Shown here piece after piece: positions 28,890 to 42,345 of a stretch of 64,000 bases of DNA. Both the position numbers and the translations under genes were made by a program. Every line of letters starts with the position of its first letter. Position 1 is the stretch's first letter. Below the pieces are notes generated by a model. That model was given only the letters and a program-made list of their open reading frames with translations. It was not told where the DNA came from and did not search any database. The DNA is from Mycobacterium lepromatosis (GTDB lineage: Bacteria; Actinomycetota; Actinomycetes; Mycobacteriales; Mycobacteriaceae), in assembly GCF_000975265.2 (NCBI RefSeq), contig NZ_CP083405.1, forward strand, positions 1,054,001-1,118,000, read 5' to 3'.

Positions 28890-30225
28890 GGCCCATGACG
28901 AAGAATCGGGTTCGTGCATTGAATCTGGGATGTCACGTAGGCGTTTCTTCGTGGCGCCGTCGACGCATTGACGACTGGAGCTGTGTTCGGCACTGCGCTA
29001 ATTATGGCGGACCCGATTGTCGGTTAGTGCCCTTTACCTCGTCATCGGCGTCATTATTCTGCTGCCAGCCAGTGGCATTGCGTTTGCCGCGGGAAAGCAA
29101 GTAACGGCTCTAATCAAGCTGCCGTCGTCAGGGTCTCATCGCAGACGGATGTCCAAAAGATGTTTGCGTTAGCGACGGCAAACAAGCCCAAGATCGCCCC
29201 GAGCGGCGTTGAGCATTTGTATATCGGGGCATCGACCATCTCTGGCACCAGGGTGCTGGACCTGCACGGGCTGTCCGGCGCGGCGAATTGTGATAGCGGC
29301 AGCGGCTAATGTCACGGTAGCGTCGACAACTATATTTGTATGCGGGTTCCATCGGGCGTTGACCGGCGCCGGCCGGGTGATCCCCCATGGGCACCTCTCC
29401 AGGCCATCGGTGTCGAGGGTTTAGGGCTTGGAGCGGATTCCCGGTACGCTGGTCTTACCTGTGACGTGCTGCAGTCGGCCACGGTGGGTGTTGCCTAGTG
29501 GCGACGTGGTCACCGTGTCTGGTCACGACAATCCTGATCTGTTCTGAGCACTTCGCGTTGGTGGCGACGACAACTTTAGGGTGACGACGTCGATGACTTT
29601 CGCGATCTCCGAAACCTCTGACAGTGACGTCGTTCGGCTTGATTTTCCACCATCGTCGACGGTGCAGATGCTTGTCGGTTGGCAGACTTGGCTGACCGAA
29701 ACACTCCGGTATGGTCGATTGCTCGGTCAGTTCTTCGCAGACGAATTACTATGTTCTGGAGCTGACCCGGTTGTGGATGATGCGATTAAAATCTTAGTTA
29801 TGCTGTAGACCAGCGCAATTCAGAGCAAGGCGCTTAGCCCTAAGGACCTTGTGGTGTATTTAGCCAGCGGTAGCTCGAGACCCTCTTCTCCGCGGCTTTG
29901 TTGCTGGTTCGGATGTATCACTTAGCTGAGCAGCAGTGCAGCCCGTTCCATAGCCACCGCGATTGGGCGGTGGCCTGTGGCGGCCGGGTCGGTGTCGGTG
30001 TTCGTCGACTCGCTCGGCGGTGCCATGGCCGAAGTGGCATCGGCAGATTTCGCTTTCCCCTAGCGTCGGTGGTTCGCGGTACTGCAGTGATACGACCAGC
30101 CCAACCTTGGCAAGGTATCCGTGGCTACGTAATTACTCAATGCATACCCACCTCGCAGTGCAACATTTTTCGGTTAGGCTTCACGCTACTTTTGCTCGAA
30201 TATGTTGCAGTTGAATGCAATTCGT
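28890..30225 (+). pseudogene. FAD-linked (BBE-type) oxidoreductase remnant (Rv1774 type)
   Basis: Plus-strand pieces line up with a ~450-residue secreted flavin oxidase: FALATANKPKIAPSGVEHLY with IGASTISGTRVLDLHGLSG (FAD-binding), VLPSGDVVTVSGHDNPDLF, DDNFRVTTSMTFAISETSD, VVRLDFPPSSTVQMLVGWQ, then LSPKDLVVYLASGSS and SPRGFVAGSDV. The conserved GGGGGNFGV flavin loop is reduced to GGDDNFRV. At least six frame changes. Neighbours on both sides belong to other Mtb loci. Confidence 0.62.
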
Positions 30226-30429
30226 AAGAAATACGACCACAAACAGATCATGTTCTCCAGCTCGATTTCTGAGGGGTCAATACGAAACAACTTGTTTTAT
30301 GACGCAATCACTTATAGTAAACTTGTCGACAATGTTCTTCCGCTTTAGGAGAAACAGCTTGCTTCACTTTGGTGTCGGTGCGGGGTTTTTAGTTACTAAG
30401 CGAAGTCAAGTGACTTTGGTGGATCTTGT

Positions 30430-31785
30430 ACTGGGGTGACGGAGTGGTGAATTGGGTAGCTTGGCGGCTTCTGTTGTTATTTCCCTCCTACCTTTCTGGC
30501 GCCGCGAGTGGCGTTTGGAGGCGGCGTTGATTCGGGTCTTTTTGTCGATGGTGTGGTGGGTGCAGACGATACGAAGACCGTTTTACCTTAGGTGCTGGAC
30601 CGGCCTGCGGTGTCGCGGAGGATGTTGTGTTGCCCGGTGCGCCAGCGTGTTGCTATACTGGTGAGTAGGTTGGTGGCTACTTGGCAGGTCGTCGAGTTGT
30701 AGGGGTGCTTGGTCGTCATGAGTCGTTTATGTCTCGCTAGTTGCGGATTTGGTCGGCGGCGATGAAGAGGGTTTTCTGTAGCAGGGGGTCACCGACATTG
30801 GTAAGCTCGTTTTGATGTTTGGCTTGCCCGGATTGGCTTAGCTTGGGGATACGGCGATAGCGGCCAGGGAGTGAAAACCGGCGTGGGCCGGCTATGACGG
30901 CGCAGGTGGTAGGTCTGACACCGGAGGGTCGTGCGATGGTTCCTGGCCGGGTTGGCCTCAATAGAAGTTAGCGCAGCGTTCATCGAAATCCTTGTTCTGC
31001 TCAGTGAGCATCTGGGCTTGCTTGGTCTCGGTGGTGATGCTTGGCGGCCAGTTTGGCTAAGTCGATCCGGACTCCAGTGCCAGATCCCCACAGCTGCAGT
31101 AGTTCTTGAACGGGGGTCAACACTATGGTGGCGTGAGTGTTCGTGCTAAGCGTCCCGAGGAGTAGCGTATCCAAAAACGGGTCAGGCCGGACATACCCGA
31201 AACGGATCAGGCTGTGGGGGGTCGGCGTAGCGGGTCAGCAGCGCCAGTGTGACCTTGCCGTAGTTGGATCTCAGTGCGGTCATACCAAGCCGGCCCAAGC
31301 AGCTCGAACTGGCCGTCGAGGCGTTGGAGGACGGCGGTACGGCGCTTGACGTTCGAGGTGCGGGTCTTGACCACCCGTCGCAGTAGTTCGGCAGGGTCCG
31401 TCACCGGTGTTTTCGGTCAGTCTCGCTGACGGTAGCAGCGGTAGTTGGGTCTCCAGCTTGGAGTCCCGGTGCTCTTTCGATGTATTTGGAGTAGTAGGAG
31501 CGCAAGTATGCCGCCGACTGGGTGGTTGGCGGCATTGAGATACGGGCAGGCCGCGGTGGCGAAACCATGATGCGATCCAGGTCCATGGGTTGCGGGGCGG
31601 TGCCATTACCACCCGCAAGGCGTCTTGCTCACCGCAGCCTGATCTGCGTTCAGAACTTCTCAAATTTGACGGGCTGGGTGGAAGGAAACTTGCGTCCGGT
31701 TCATGCAAACGTTCTATCAGGGCGAACAAGCGATGTTTGGTGAGCAACCTAGCAGGCCATGTCGATACCCAATATCAGCTCTAAG
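30430..31785 (-). mobile_element. Degenerate IS110-family transposase
   Basis: Read leftwards from LILGIDMA (near 31770), shifting frames give AYLRSYYSKYIERA, TENTGDGP, DPAELLRRVVKTRTSNVKRR, TAVLQRLDGQFELLGPAWY, then the C-terminal half VGPVT-like and GRYRRIPKLSQSGQAKHQ, LTNVGDPLLQKTLFIAADQ. This is the IS110/IS1110-type layout: an N-terminal RuvC-like DEDD domain and a C-terminal serine-containing Tnp_20 domain. All domains are frame-shifted. IS110 elements lack terminal inverted repeats, so exact ends cannot be set. Confidence 0.65.
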
Positions 31786-31989
31786 CACATTCTCGTCAGG
31801 GTCCAGGAAGTTCGAGTCTCGACAGGAGTAGCCTAGATAGAGACACCAGCCTGCTCAGACCGTGTCCGAGGACGACCACTCAAAACTCGGAATCACCTTT
31901 GTGTTCCAGTAGATAGGCTGGGTCGTCTGTCGGCACTCACCTAAACCTAAATGTCAGTGGACTGGGCTAGTGTGAATATATGGCGTTGT

Positions 31990-33356
31990 GTGAGGGGTCG
32001 TTGATTGTGCAGTGGATCACGGTGGCTGTCTCAACGCATTGGATGCTGCGGTTGATGGCCTGGCCGCGCTGGCATTCGATGTGTTGACCAGCCCGGAATT
32101 GTTGGAGCGTTGTGAGTGGGTGTGCCGATGTTTTCCCAGAGTGCAGCATACACCTAATCAATTCCTTTACTCGCAAAGCTAACCCAGAAGAATTTGGTGG
32201 CAAACTCTCCTACACGCTTGCCGAGTGGACCTTGGTCAGCCGCACTGAAGCATCCCTATGTATCCGCGAAACTGCTGGCCTCGGTGAACGGTGCGCGATC
32301 ACCGGCTGACCATTACCACCACAGTTGGCCGTCGCCGAAGCCCAACGCGCCGGACAACTCAGCACTGGCCATGTCGTGGTAAACGTCGGTTTTTGTCACC
32401 AGCTACCTGGCTGGGTCGATGCGGAGATCCGCGAGCGCGCCGAAGTCGATTTGGCTAAGAAGGGAACTCAGTTTCCGCCCGAGCAGCTGGCCGGGTTTGC
32501 TGACACGCTCGCCGACTGCCTCAATCCCAATGGCACGTAAAGTAGCATGTACAGCGACGACGTTTGAGCCCGCCGGCGTGTGCTGACCTTGGGCAAGCAA
32601 GAAGCTGACGGCATGCCTGCGCTGCGTGATCAGGCCCTGATCTGCGCGTCATTTTAAAAGCGGTGTTGGCCAACTGGCTTCCTCCCCAGCATGGGTCATA
32701 TCACCGATGGCGCCGCGTGTGTAGACGGCATGCACAGCCAAGACGTGATCGAGCGGTATACCCGTAGTCTTGCGCAGCGCAATCATGACGGGTTCAATGT
32801 CTGCTGGCATCCGGGAAGCTGTCCCAGCAAAACGGGGTATTGGCGTCCATCATCGTCACCACGACACTGAGCGAACTGGAAGCCGCCGCCCGCAAGGGCC
32901 TCAGTGGTCGGGGTACCATTTTGCTGATGTTCGACGTGATCCAGCTGGCCCGCCACGTCCGGCACTATCTGGAGATCTTCGATAAGCGCAAAGCGCTGCC
33001 GCTGTATTACACCAAGCTGACGTCCTCGCCTGTATAGCGAATAGTATTGTAAGCCAATTACTTTAGCTGCTCGTCCTCCGGGATGCACCTTGTGTGGCTA
33101 CTACTGCGAGGTGCATCATGCAACCGGCCATGTCAGATTCCGCACCATCGAAGTCAATAACTTAACCTTTGGCTGCGGACCCCACATCGCCTACTCAAAC
33201 CCGGTGGCTGGATCATCCGAAAACGCACCGGCGATGACACGGAGTGGATACCACCGTCTCACGTTGACCGAGGCCAAACTCAGAACTAACTACTTTCTGG
33301 CATTCCTGAAATTCCTATGCACCGGGGACAGTGACGAAGACGGCGAGACGAGTTAG
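31990..33356 (+). pseudogene. 13E12-repeat (DUF222/HNH) gene remnant
   Basis: Matches the mycobacterial REP13E12 proteins. A DUF222 part reads LAVAEAQRAGQLSTGHVVV, LPGWVDAEIRERAEVDLAKK, GTQFPPEQLAGFADTLADCL with NPNGT, and SIIVTTTLSELEAAARKGLS. A C-terminal HNH nuclease part reads CGYYCEVHHATGHVRFRTIE, VNNLTFGCGPH and KLRTNYFLAFLKFL. The family occurs in several copies in Mtb and is linked to phage-like elements. Broken by several frameshifts; the HNH His-His pair (EVHH) is still present. Confidence 0.72.
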
Positions 33357-33398
33357 CCTGCGCTAGGTGGCCCATGTCGCTCGAATACACATGGTTAC

Positions 33399-34075
33399 CT
33401 AGAGAAGTGCCAGGCCAGCCGAGTGCATCAGCGCTAGGATAGGTGTCCAGAAACTCACGTACCTGGTCGAGATGCAATTAGCTACGGACGCCACTAGATC
33501 GATCAATGCTTGCGGAGTAAGCTGACTCGTGCATTTGACTTGATGACGCTCCATATCTGTGAGCGGTGCCGGCAGAGTCACTTTGTTGCGGACCGGGTTG
33601 CCGTCACGTCCGATGGTCTTAACTAACTTGCTTACCCAGCTGAGTCGTTCGTCGCGGGTATGCCACACCACGCCCAGTGGTCTGCTTGGCTGGAGCGTCT
33701 GGACCCACCTCGGGAATGGCTCGCGTGAGATCGCCCTAGTGCTACACCTGGGTTACCAGAACGATGTCAGCACTGTTGCCCTCCAAAGGAATCTCTTCCG
33801 CGGTTCCTAGCTGTGCACGAGTGTCTGGTAAAGAAGTACGCAGCACTTCCAGCATCTCGGGAATCAGGTCGACGGCAACGACGTCCAAGCTGCGTTAGAT
33901 CAGACGAGTGGTCAGTTTGCCGGTGTCCGCACCCAGGTCGGCTACCTTGCGCGCTCCGGTCCGTAACAGCCAGTCGATCGCCTTGGGTGGGTCAGACGGA
34001 CGTCTTCGCTTTTATCATAGGTGGCAGCCGCGGAGCCGAACGACAGGGAGCGGTCGCGCCTGGGTTGGGTAAGTG
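33399..34075 (-). pseudogene. SAM-dependent methyltransferase remnant (Rv3342)
   Basis: Downstream of metX on the same strand, as in Mtb. Pieces: SLSFGSAAATYDKS (N-terminus near 34050), RKVADLGADTGKLTT (motif I, near 33940), VVWHTRDERLSWVSKLVKTI, GRDGNPVRNKVTLPAPLTDM and LTPQALIDLVASV. Class I methyltransferase fold; the substrate is unknown in Mtb too. Two or more frameshifts. Confidence 0.7.
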
Positions 34076-34126
34076 TGATTTGTTGTATCCTGCTACGCCG
34101 TTGCTGGAAATCACCACTAGCGCGGG

Positions 34127-35275
34127 TCATTGCGAACGCGCGTCTTCTGTGGAACCCACGTCGGCTAATTCGAGAGTTTGACGGATCAATTTGCTCACGG
34201 CCTCGGATTCCACCAGGAAGCCGTCATGCCCGTAGATAGAGTCTACAACCTGCAGCCCGGTGCAGCCCGGCAGCAGCTCGGCCAGCTCCTGCTGCAAGCG
34301 CAGCGGGTAGAGCCGATCTGAGGTAATGCCACCCACTACCACCGGTACTGGGCACCCACGCAGCGCTGTACCGATCCCGCCGCGGCCACGGCCAACGTCG
34401 TGGCTGTTCAGCGTCTCGGTCAAGACCACGTAGCTGCCTGCGTCAAAGCGGGCCAATAGCTTGTCACCCTGGTGCTCTAGGTAACTCTGCACCGCGTAAC
34501 GGCCACCCGTCGCTGGGTCCTCATTGTCCTGGTTTTTGTTGGCAAACCGGGTGTCGAGCTCGACCTCGCTGCGATAGGTCAGGTGGGCGAAGCGGCGGGC
34601 GATCGTCAAGCCGTTCTCTGGTGCCCTCCCCGTCTCGTAGTAGTCGCCTCCCTGCCAGTTCGGGTCGGTCTTGATGGCTGCGATTTGGGTGGTTTGGGTG
34701 CCGATCTGGTCGGCGGTGGCGCGTACACCGACCGCCAGCAACAGCCCAGACCGGACTTGGTCTGGGTGGCCGACCATCCATTCTAGGGCCCGCGCGCCGC
34801 CCATAGATCCTCCAACGACGGCGGCGACCTTGGTAATTCCCATGGCGGCTAGTGCGGCAATATCTGCCTCTACCTGGTCGCGTATAGATATCAGAGGAAA
34901 TCTTGAGCCCCAGGGCTTTCCGTCGCGGGCAAGCGAACTAGGGCCAGTGGAGCCACGGCAACCACCCAGCGCGTTGGTGGCTATCGCGCACCAGCGGTTG
35001 GTGTCGATCGGTGCGCCCGGCCCAGCTATCCAGTCCCACCAGCCGGGTGTGGGATGCCCGGGGCCGGCGGGCCCGGTGATGTGCGAGTCACCGGTGAGTG
35101 CATGCAGTACCATCACCACGTTGTCTCGCGTGGGCGACAATTTCCCCCAGCGCTGAACAGCGATACAGACGTCGTCGATGACAGCACCGCTTTCGGTGGT
35201 AAGCGAGCCGATGTCGACCAAGCCGACCTGGCCTTCGGCCGGCAGCTTCTGGGTAGAGACCTTGGAGATTGTCAT
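34127..35275 (-). CDS. metX: MetX, homoserine O-acetyltransferase
   Basis: Transfers acetyl from acetyl-CoA to homoserine, first committed step of methionine synthesis (metA/metX, Rv3341). 382 residues from ATG 35275 ([12 protein letters not shown]); the frame extends five codons further without family support. Alpha/beta-hydrolase fold with nucleophile Ser in [13 protein letters not shown], an oxyanion loop in HALTGDSH, and catalytic Asp and His in the SDRLYPL and YGHDGFL segments. It lies directly after the metC remnant (stop at 35287), as in Mtb. The partner sulfhydrylase is broken here. Confidence 0.96.
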   Translation of the reverse strand: MTISKVSTQKLPAEGQVGLVDIGSLTTESGAVIDDVCIAVQRWGKLSPTRDNVVMVLHALTGDSHITGPAGPGHPTPGWWDWIAGPGAPIDTNRWCAIATNALGGCRGSTGPSSLARDGKPWGSRFPLISIRDQVEADIAALAAMGITKVAAVVGGSMGGARALEWMVGHPDQVRSGLLLAVGVRATADQIGTQTTQIAAIKTDPNWQGGDYYETGRAPENGLTIARRFAHLTYRSEVELDTRFANKNQDNEDPATGGRYAVQSYLEHQGDKLLARFDAGSYVVLTETLNSHDVGRGRGGIGTALRGCPVPVVVGGITSDRLYPLRLQQELAELLPGCTGLQVVDSIYGHDGFLVESEAVSKLIRQTLELADVGSTEDARSQ

Positions 35276-35286
35276 GTCAGGAGCCC

Positions 35287-36668
<1,382 letters not shown>

Positions 36669-37057
36669 TCAGGGCTAAGACGTCATCGCTAATGACGTCA
36701 ACCAATGTTGTTGGCTAGCAGCGATACACATAGCTGAATGGGGGCGCACATCACGTTTCACTGTGCTAATGAGTCCGTCACGGCGGACCCGCGCTTGCCG
36801 CGTAGCCGATTCTTGCTACCCACCCGGGGCACCCTCACTGCGGTGGGATGGTTGCCGGCCAGCAAGCCGGGGCTTGATGCTGGTGCTCATGACCCACTTA
36901 CAGCCTATCGCATGGGGCACCGATCCGACGTCAACTCTGACGACTCTAGCTGGCCGTTTAGCGGCCCTACTAGCCCATCAAGGCTGTATGGTGGGCTTGC
37001 CTTGACAGGCAATCGCTGACAAGGGCTGAGGATTTAGACTCGCATGTCCATGAACCC

Positions 37058-38136
37058 ATGAGCAAAGTCAAAGGCCCGGTAGTCGGGTTCGATGGTGGTG
37101 GGTTGATCCGCGTCATCTGGGAAGTTCATCAAAGACATGTTGATCCTGTTGCATCTGGACATCAACCTGGACTATTACGACCTGGGCATCGGGCACCGCG
37201 ATTGCATTGACGACTGGATAACGATCGATACTGTCCATGCCATTAAGAAGCACGGTATGGATTTTGAGTATGTCATGACCACTTCTGGCGAGAACCGCGT
37301 CCAGGAATTCAATCTGAAGAAGATTTGGATTTCGCCCAACAAAACTATCCGAAATATATTGTTCAGAAATAGCTTTCGTGAGCCGATTGTAATATCTAAT
37401 TTACCGCTAATGGTTTTGAGTTAGGCCAAGCCGATTGTCTATAGTAAGTCAAGTTTTTTGGTGATCAGTATCGGACGACCAACTTCAAAGTTGACCGGTC
37501 CGGCACCTTAACTCAATCACTTTCATTTCGATCCGACGGCAGCGAGCCGCTCGTGTGCGAGACGGTGTCGATTCCCTCCGATGGTTGGTGTCGTGAGGGG
37601 CGGTATAATGTTTAACGATTCTACCCGAGATTTCGTTTGCCTTGTTTTCTTAGTGCCTTGAACGCCAAGTGGTCTAGTATACCTGACGACATGTTAGCAG
37701 CCTGCCTCGAGTGGGAAGGAGGCTATGTGTGGGTCTGCAAGAATTACGATGGCGACATGTAATACAGACATCGTTGCGCAGGGCTACGGTTCGCTAGGAC
37801 TGATGACGGTAAGGCGGTGTCCCCAAAGTCGAGGTCGCACACGGCACCGTCACCCGCCATTTCCGACAGCATTAAGCCGGCGAACCGACCTCAAAAAATC
37901 CGATCATCTCGATCTTCGCTTGGACGTGTGGATTGCAGCATCGCGGCAAGCTGGACGGCAATTTGGAAGTGGTCAATTTCCTCCAGGAGCTGAAAGAGTG
38001 TTGTCATCGGCACGATCGAGAGCGGGGAAGGTGACTAAGGACCTGGCCCGCCTCAATCGGCCCCGAGTGGTACTGGCAAAACAGTGAAGAATTTCTCGAT
38101 TCGATCGCCGACAACTTGAAGAAGGCGCTCGGCTAA
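37058..38136 (+). pseudogene. icd1: icd1 NADP-isocitrate dehydrogenase remnant (Rv3339c)
   Basis: ATG 37058 begins MSKVKGPVVGFDGGGLIRVI, then ILLHLDINLDYYDLGIGHRD, HAIKKHGMDFEYVMTT, VQEFNLKKIWISPNKTIRNI, and after a deleted, shifted centre [20 protein letters not shown] and a C-terminal SIADNLKKALG. The middle third (about residues 135-270, with substrate-binding arginines) is largely missing. Stop TAA 38134-38136 overlaps the stop of the convergent hydrolase gene. Same order as Mtb Rv3339c-Rv3340. Confidence 0.82.
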
Positions 38137-38966
38137 CTCGCCGGGCTAGCGGCCTCGGCCGGCTCGCTGCATTGGTCGATGAAGTTGGCGATGATCTTGG
38201 TGATTACCTCGGGCGCATCGAACATCGGAACGTGCCACATGTCATCGAGCTTGGTGACCGGAGTTCCTTCGGGCAGGTGATTGGTGAAATGACGGCTGTA
38301 CCTGGGCGGCGGGAGTACTCGGTCCTTCCCACAGAGCACCAACAGAACGGGCACAGTGATATCCGCCAACTCTTGTAGCCCAGGTTGCAGCAGCGTCTTG
38401 ATCATCAGCAGGAAGTAGGCTGGGCAGTGCCCGGCATCTTCTACGATGTTGCGTAGTTGATGTTCGCTCAGCCCTGCCGGCGATCCGGTTAGCGGCAGGC
38501 TGGCTAACCAGCGGCTGAACGGTAGGGATAACGCCCGCGAACCGAACCCGCGGGCCACCGCCACCAATGGCATCCCAGCGGCGAACTTGGCGATCACTTC
38601 GAACTTGACCAGGCTCCAGCGTGTCCAACCGCCCGCCGGGGCGATACCGGTGAGGCTACGTGCCCGCCCTCGCCGCTCAAGCTCGAAGACGACCCACCCG
38701 CCGAGCGAGTTGCCGACGAGGTGGGCGGTCTCCCAGCCCAGCTCGTCGAGTTGCTGCTCTACATGGTCGGCCAGCGTCGAAACGCTCATCATCCAGCTGC
38801 TCGCGGGCGGTCCACCATGGTGGGCGGCCATCGTCGGAGCGAATACCTCGTATCGGTCGGTGTTGGCCAACTGCGGGGCCACAATTTCCCACACTGTCTG
38901 GGACATCATGAACGGGTGTAGTAGCAGGACCGGCTCTCCAGAACCAAGGTGAATCGGCTGGCGCAT
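38133..38966 (-). CDS. Alpha/beta-hydrolase
   Basis: 277 residues from ATG 38966 (MRQPIHLGSGEPVLLLHPFM), chosen because the 26-codon upstream extension is not family-like. Catalytic triad visible: Ser87 in VGNSLGGWVVFE, Asp in CGKDRVLPP, His in DDMWHVPMFD. It corresponds to the Rv3337/Rv3338 locus, which is split into two short genes in Mtb; here it is one continuous frame. The substrate is unknown. Divergent from trpS with about 110 bases between starts. Confidence 0.85.
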   Translation of the reverse strand: MRQPIHLGSGEPVLLLHPFMMSQTVWEIVAPQLANTDRYEVFAPTMAAHHGGPPASSWMMSVSTLADHVEQQLDELGWETAHLVGNSLGGWVVFELERRGRARSLTGIAPAGGWTRWSLVKFEVIAKFAAGMPLVAVARGFGSRALSLPFSRWLASLPLTGSPAGLSEHQLRNIVEDAGHCPAYFLLMIKTLLQPGLQELADITVPVLLVLCGKDRVLPPPRYSRHFTNHLPEGTPVTKLDDMWHVPMFDAPEVITKIIANFIDQCSEPAEAASPAS

Positions 38967-39064
38967 GCTGTCGACTCTAAAGATGTTACCACGGGTACCG
39001 CAAGCTTGTACTGGCCAGTATCGTAGATGTTGGCAGTCCGGCACGGATGAAAAAGCTCACGTGA

Positions 39065-40111
<1,047 letters not shown>

Positions 40112-40122
40112 GGCGTAACGCC

Positions 40123-41049
40123 ATGACGGAACCGGCCCACACGGGGATCGTCGACCGGCTGCTGGGCCGGTTCAGATGGCTCGACCATGTTGTGCGCGCA
40201 TACCAGCGCTTCGACGAGCGTAACGGCAGCTTCTTTGCGGCCGGTCTCACCTACTACACGATCTTCGCGCTGTTTCCTTTGTCGATGGTCAGTTGCTCGG
40301 TGGTGGGATTCGTGCTGTCTCGTCGTCCAGGGTTGCTGACCACGATCGACGACCACATTCGTTCTGCGGCATCTAGTCAGCTGGGACAGGAGCTGGTTGA
40401 CTTGATGAATCAGGCGATCGATGCACGCGCGTCCGTCGGCGTCGTCGGCCTAGCTACCGCAGCGTGGGCTGGTCTGGGCTGGATGTCGCATCTGCGTGCT
40501 GCGTTGACCAAAATGTGGTGGGAGCAGCATATCGGTTCATCGGGCTTGCTACGCAACAAACTGTCTGATCTCTTGGCGATGGTGGGAACATTCGTGGTAA
40601 TCTTGACCACCTTCGCGCTCACCGCGGTGGGCCATCAGGCTCCGATGGCCGCTATACTGAGATGGGTTGGAATACCCGACTTTTCTGCGTTCAGTGTGAT
40701 CTTTAAGGGTGTGTCGATCTTGGTGTCGATGCTGGTGTCCTGGCTGTTGTTCACCTGGATGATTGCTTGGTTGCCGCGGGAGTCTGTCAGTTTGGTTGCC
40801 TCGATGCGTGGCGGGTTGATAGCTGCCGTCGGGTTCGAATTTTTCAAGCAAGTGGGATCGATCTACCTGCAGATAGTGATACACAGCCCGGTAGGCCGCG
40901 CGTTCGGTCCGGTGCTTGGTGTGATGGTTTTCTCTTATTTCACAGCGTATTTGGTCTTGTTTGCGGCTGCCTGGGCGGCGACAAGCGGCAACGGAGTTGA
41001 GCGTGAAGCCTGTCACGTTCAACTCCCGTGGTCATCTTTCCGTGAGTAG
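40123..41049 (+). CDS. yhjD: YihY/BrkB-family membrane protein (YhjD, Rv3335c type)
   Basis: 308 residues with the virulence factor BrkB (UPF0761) pattern: an N-terminal amphipathic part ending RNGSFFAAGLTYYTIFALFP, six hydrophobic helices, and conserved LRAALTKMWWEQ after helix 2. The C-terminal helix pair contains FSYFTAYLVLFAAAWAA. The family is inner-membrane; the transported or processed substrate is unsettled, though YhjD has been linked to lipid A-precursor export in other bacteria. Starts 11 bases after trpS. Confidence 0.9.
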   Translation: MTEPAHTGIVDRLLGRFRWLDHVVRAYQRFDERNGSFFAAGLTYYTIFALFPLSMVSCSVVGFVLSRRPGLLTTIDDHIRSAASSQLGQELVDLMNQAIDARASVGVVGLATAAWAGLGWMSHLRAALTKMWWEQHIGSSGLLRNKLSDLLAMVGTFVVILTTFALTAVGHQAPMAAILRWVGIPDFSAFSVIFKGVSILVSMLVSWLLFTWMIAWLPRESVSLVASMRGGLIAAVGFEFFKQVGSIYLQIVIHSPVGRAFGPVLGVMVFSYFTAYLVLFAAAWAATSGNGVEREACHVQLPWSSFRE

Positions 41050-41129
41050 AGCCGAAAGCGGTTCTTAGCATACGCCAGACGCTGATCACGATGGTCGTGG
41101 AATCCGTTGGTGAGTTAGTATTTTCCCAG

Positions 41130-42345
41130 CTAGCCCGCCAGCGATCGGTCCACGGTTACTGTGATGGAAACCAGGTGTGTGCTGGGTCGGCTATCTGCCC
41201 AGTTGCCATGCGCCATGAAGACCGTCACCTGCAAATCGCATTCTAGTAAAACAAGATTGGCGTCCAGAACTGCCCGCAGGCGGCTCACGCTGCCGAATCC
41301 GAGAGCCCGGGCTGGTGTCGCTGCGGTCATCTGGACCGCGGCAGTCAGCGCCGCATCAAAGTCCTAGCCCGACGCTGAGCCGATCTGGACAACTCTGCGG
41401 AAGAGCTGATCCATGGCAGCAGTGCTGTCGGCAATCGTCGGTGTTCTCTTAACCCGAACCACGTCGATCTAAACCGCGCCAAGCAGAAAATCCGCAGTCA
41501 CATCTGGACGCGGTGATGGCATCGGTGACCTGGTTAGGGTCCGCCGTATGAATCACGGCGTGCATTGTGGCGAGGTACACATGTGCATCGTCGGCGATGA
41601 ACTCGACGATGACGCGAGGGTCGGCCAGTAACGCCAGCGCGGGTCCGAGTGCACGCTGGTGCAGCGGCGGCATCGCATAGATGGGTGCCGACGGTCGCGC
41701 CCAGAGTGATGGCTTGCGTTGCCTGCTCATATATCGTATCCGTTATGTCCTACGGCGACAGTAATATCCGTCTAATGAAAATGCTGGTGCGCTGCATCGC
41801 TTCCGCGTAGTTCGGGTACCACTGTTATCGTCCGGATCGCGTCGGCGCCAATGGCGCGTATGGCATCGACTTCCAGCGCGATCCGTATCACATAACTGCG
41901 TGCGGTCGTGTGCTCCGCACTGTGCTAGGCTCAACCACGGTCCCTCCAAGTGGATTCCTGCTACAATGACACGGTGCGTTGTATCGGCGAGTTAGCTTAC
42001 AGCACAGGATAATTTTGCGTACATGGCGGTGACCAAATTAGCCAGCTTCGTCGTGGTGTCGTGCCGCAGGTGAATACGGTGTTCTTAGTCACCTCTTGGC
42101 GGTTTCTGTCGGTGTACGATCCGCCGCAGCAGTGCATATGAATGTCGATAAAACCATTAACTACAATGGAATTAGAAAAATACTGTAGTCTGACCGAAAA
42201 GGTGTGCCGGTTTGACAGGCCAGGATCTGCCAGCCGGCTGTCTGTAGCTAGTTTGATCGGCAGATTTGTCCGTTGATGGCCACTGTTCCGGCACTGATCA
42301 GGGTCCGCGTCACCTTGTGCATCCCGGGCGGACTATCGAGATCCT
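41130..42345 (-). pseudogene. nagA: nagA N-acetylglucosamine-6-phosphate deacetylase remnant (Rv3332)
   Basis: Leftward order of fragments: LISAGTVAINGQICR (N-terminus near 42310), LEGPWLSLAQCGAH (near 41940), HQRALGPALALLADPRVIVE, FIADDAHVYLATMHAVIH, and a C-terminal TAATPARALGFGSVSRLRAV with DANLVLLECDLQVTVFMAHG. The metal-binding HMHGG block is not readable. The upstream SIS-domain remnant runs into its start. Several frameshifts and stops. Confidence 0.75.

Noticed and set aside
34247..34275. Tandem TGCAGCCCGG in metX
   Set aside because: It encodes the normal [11 protein letters not shown] segment found in orthologues, so no recent duplication is needed.
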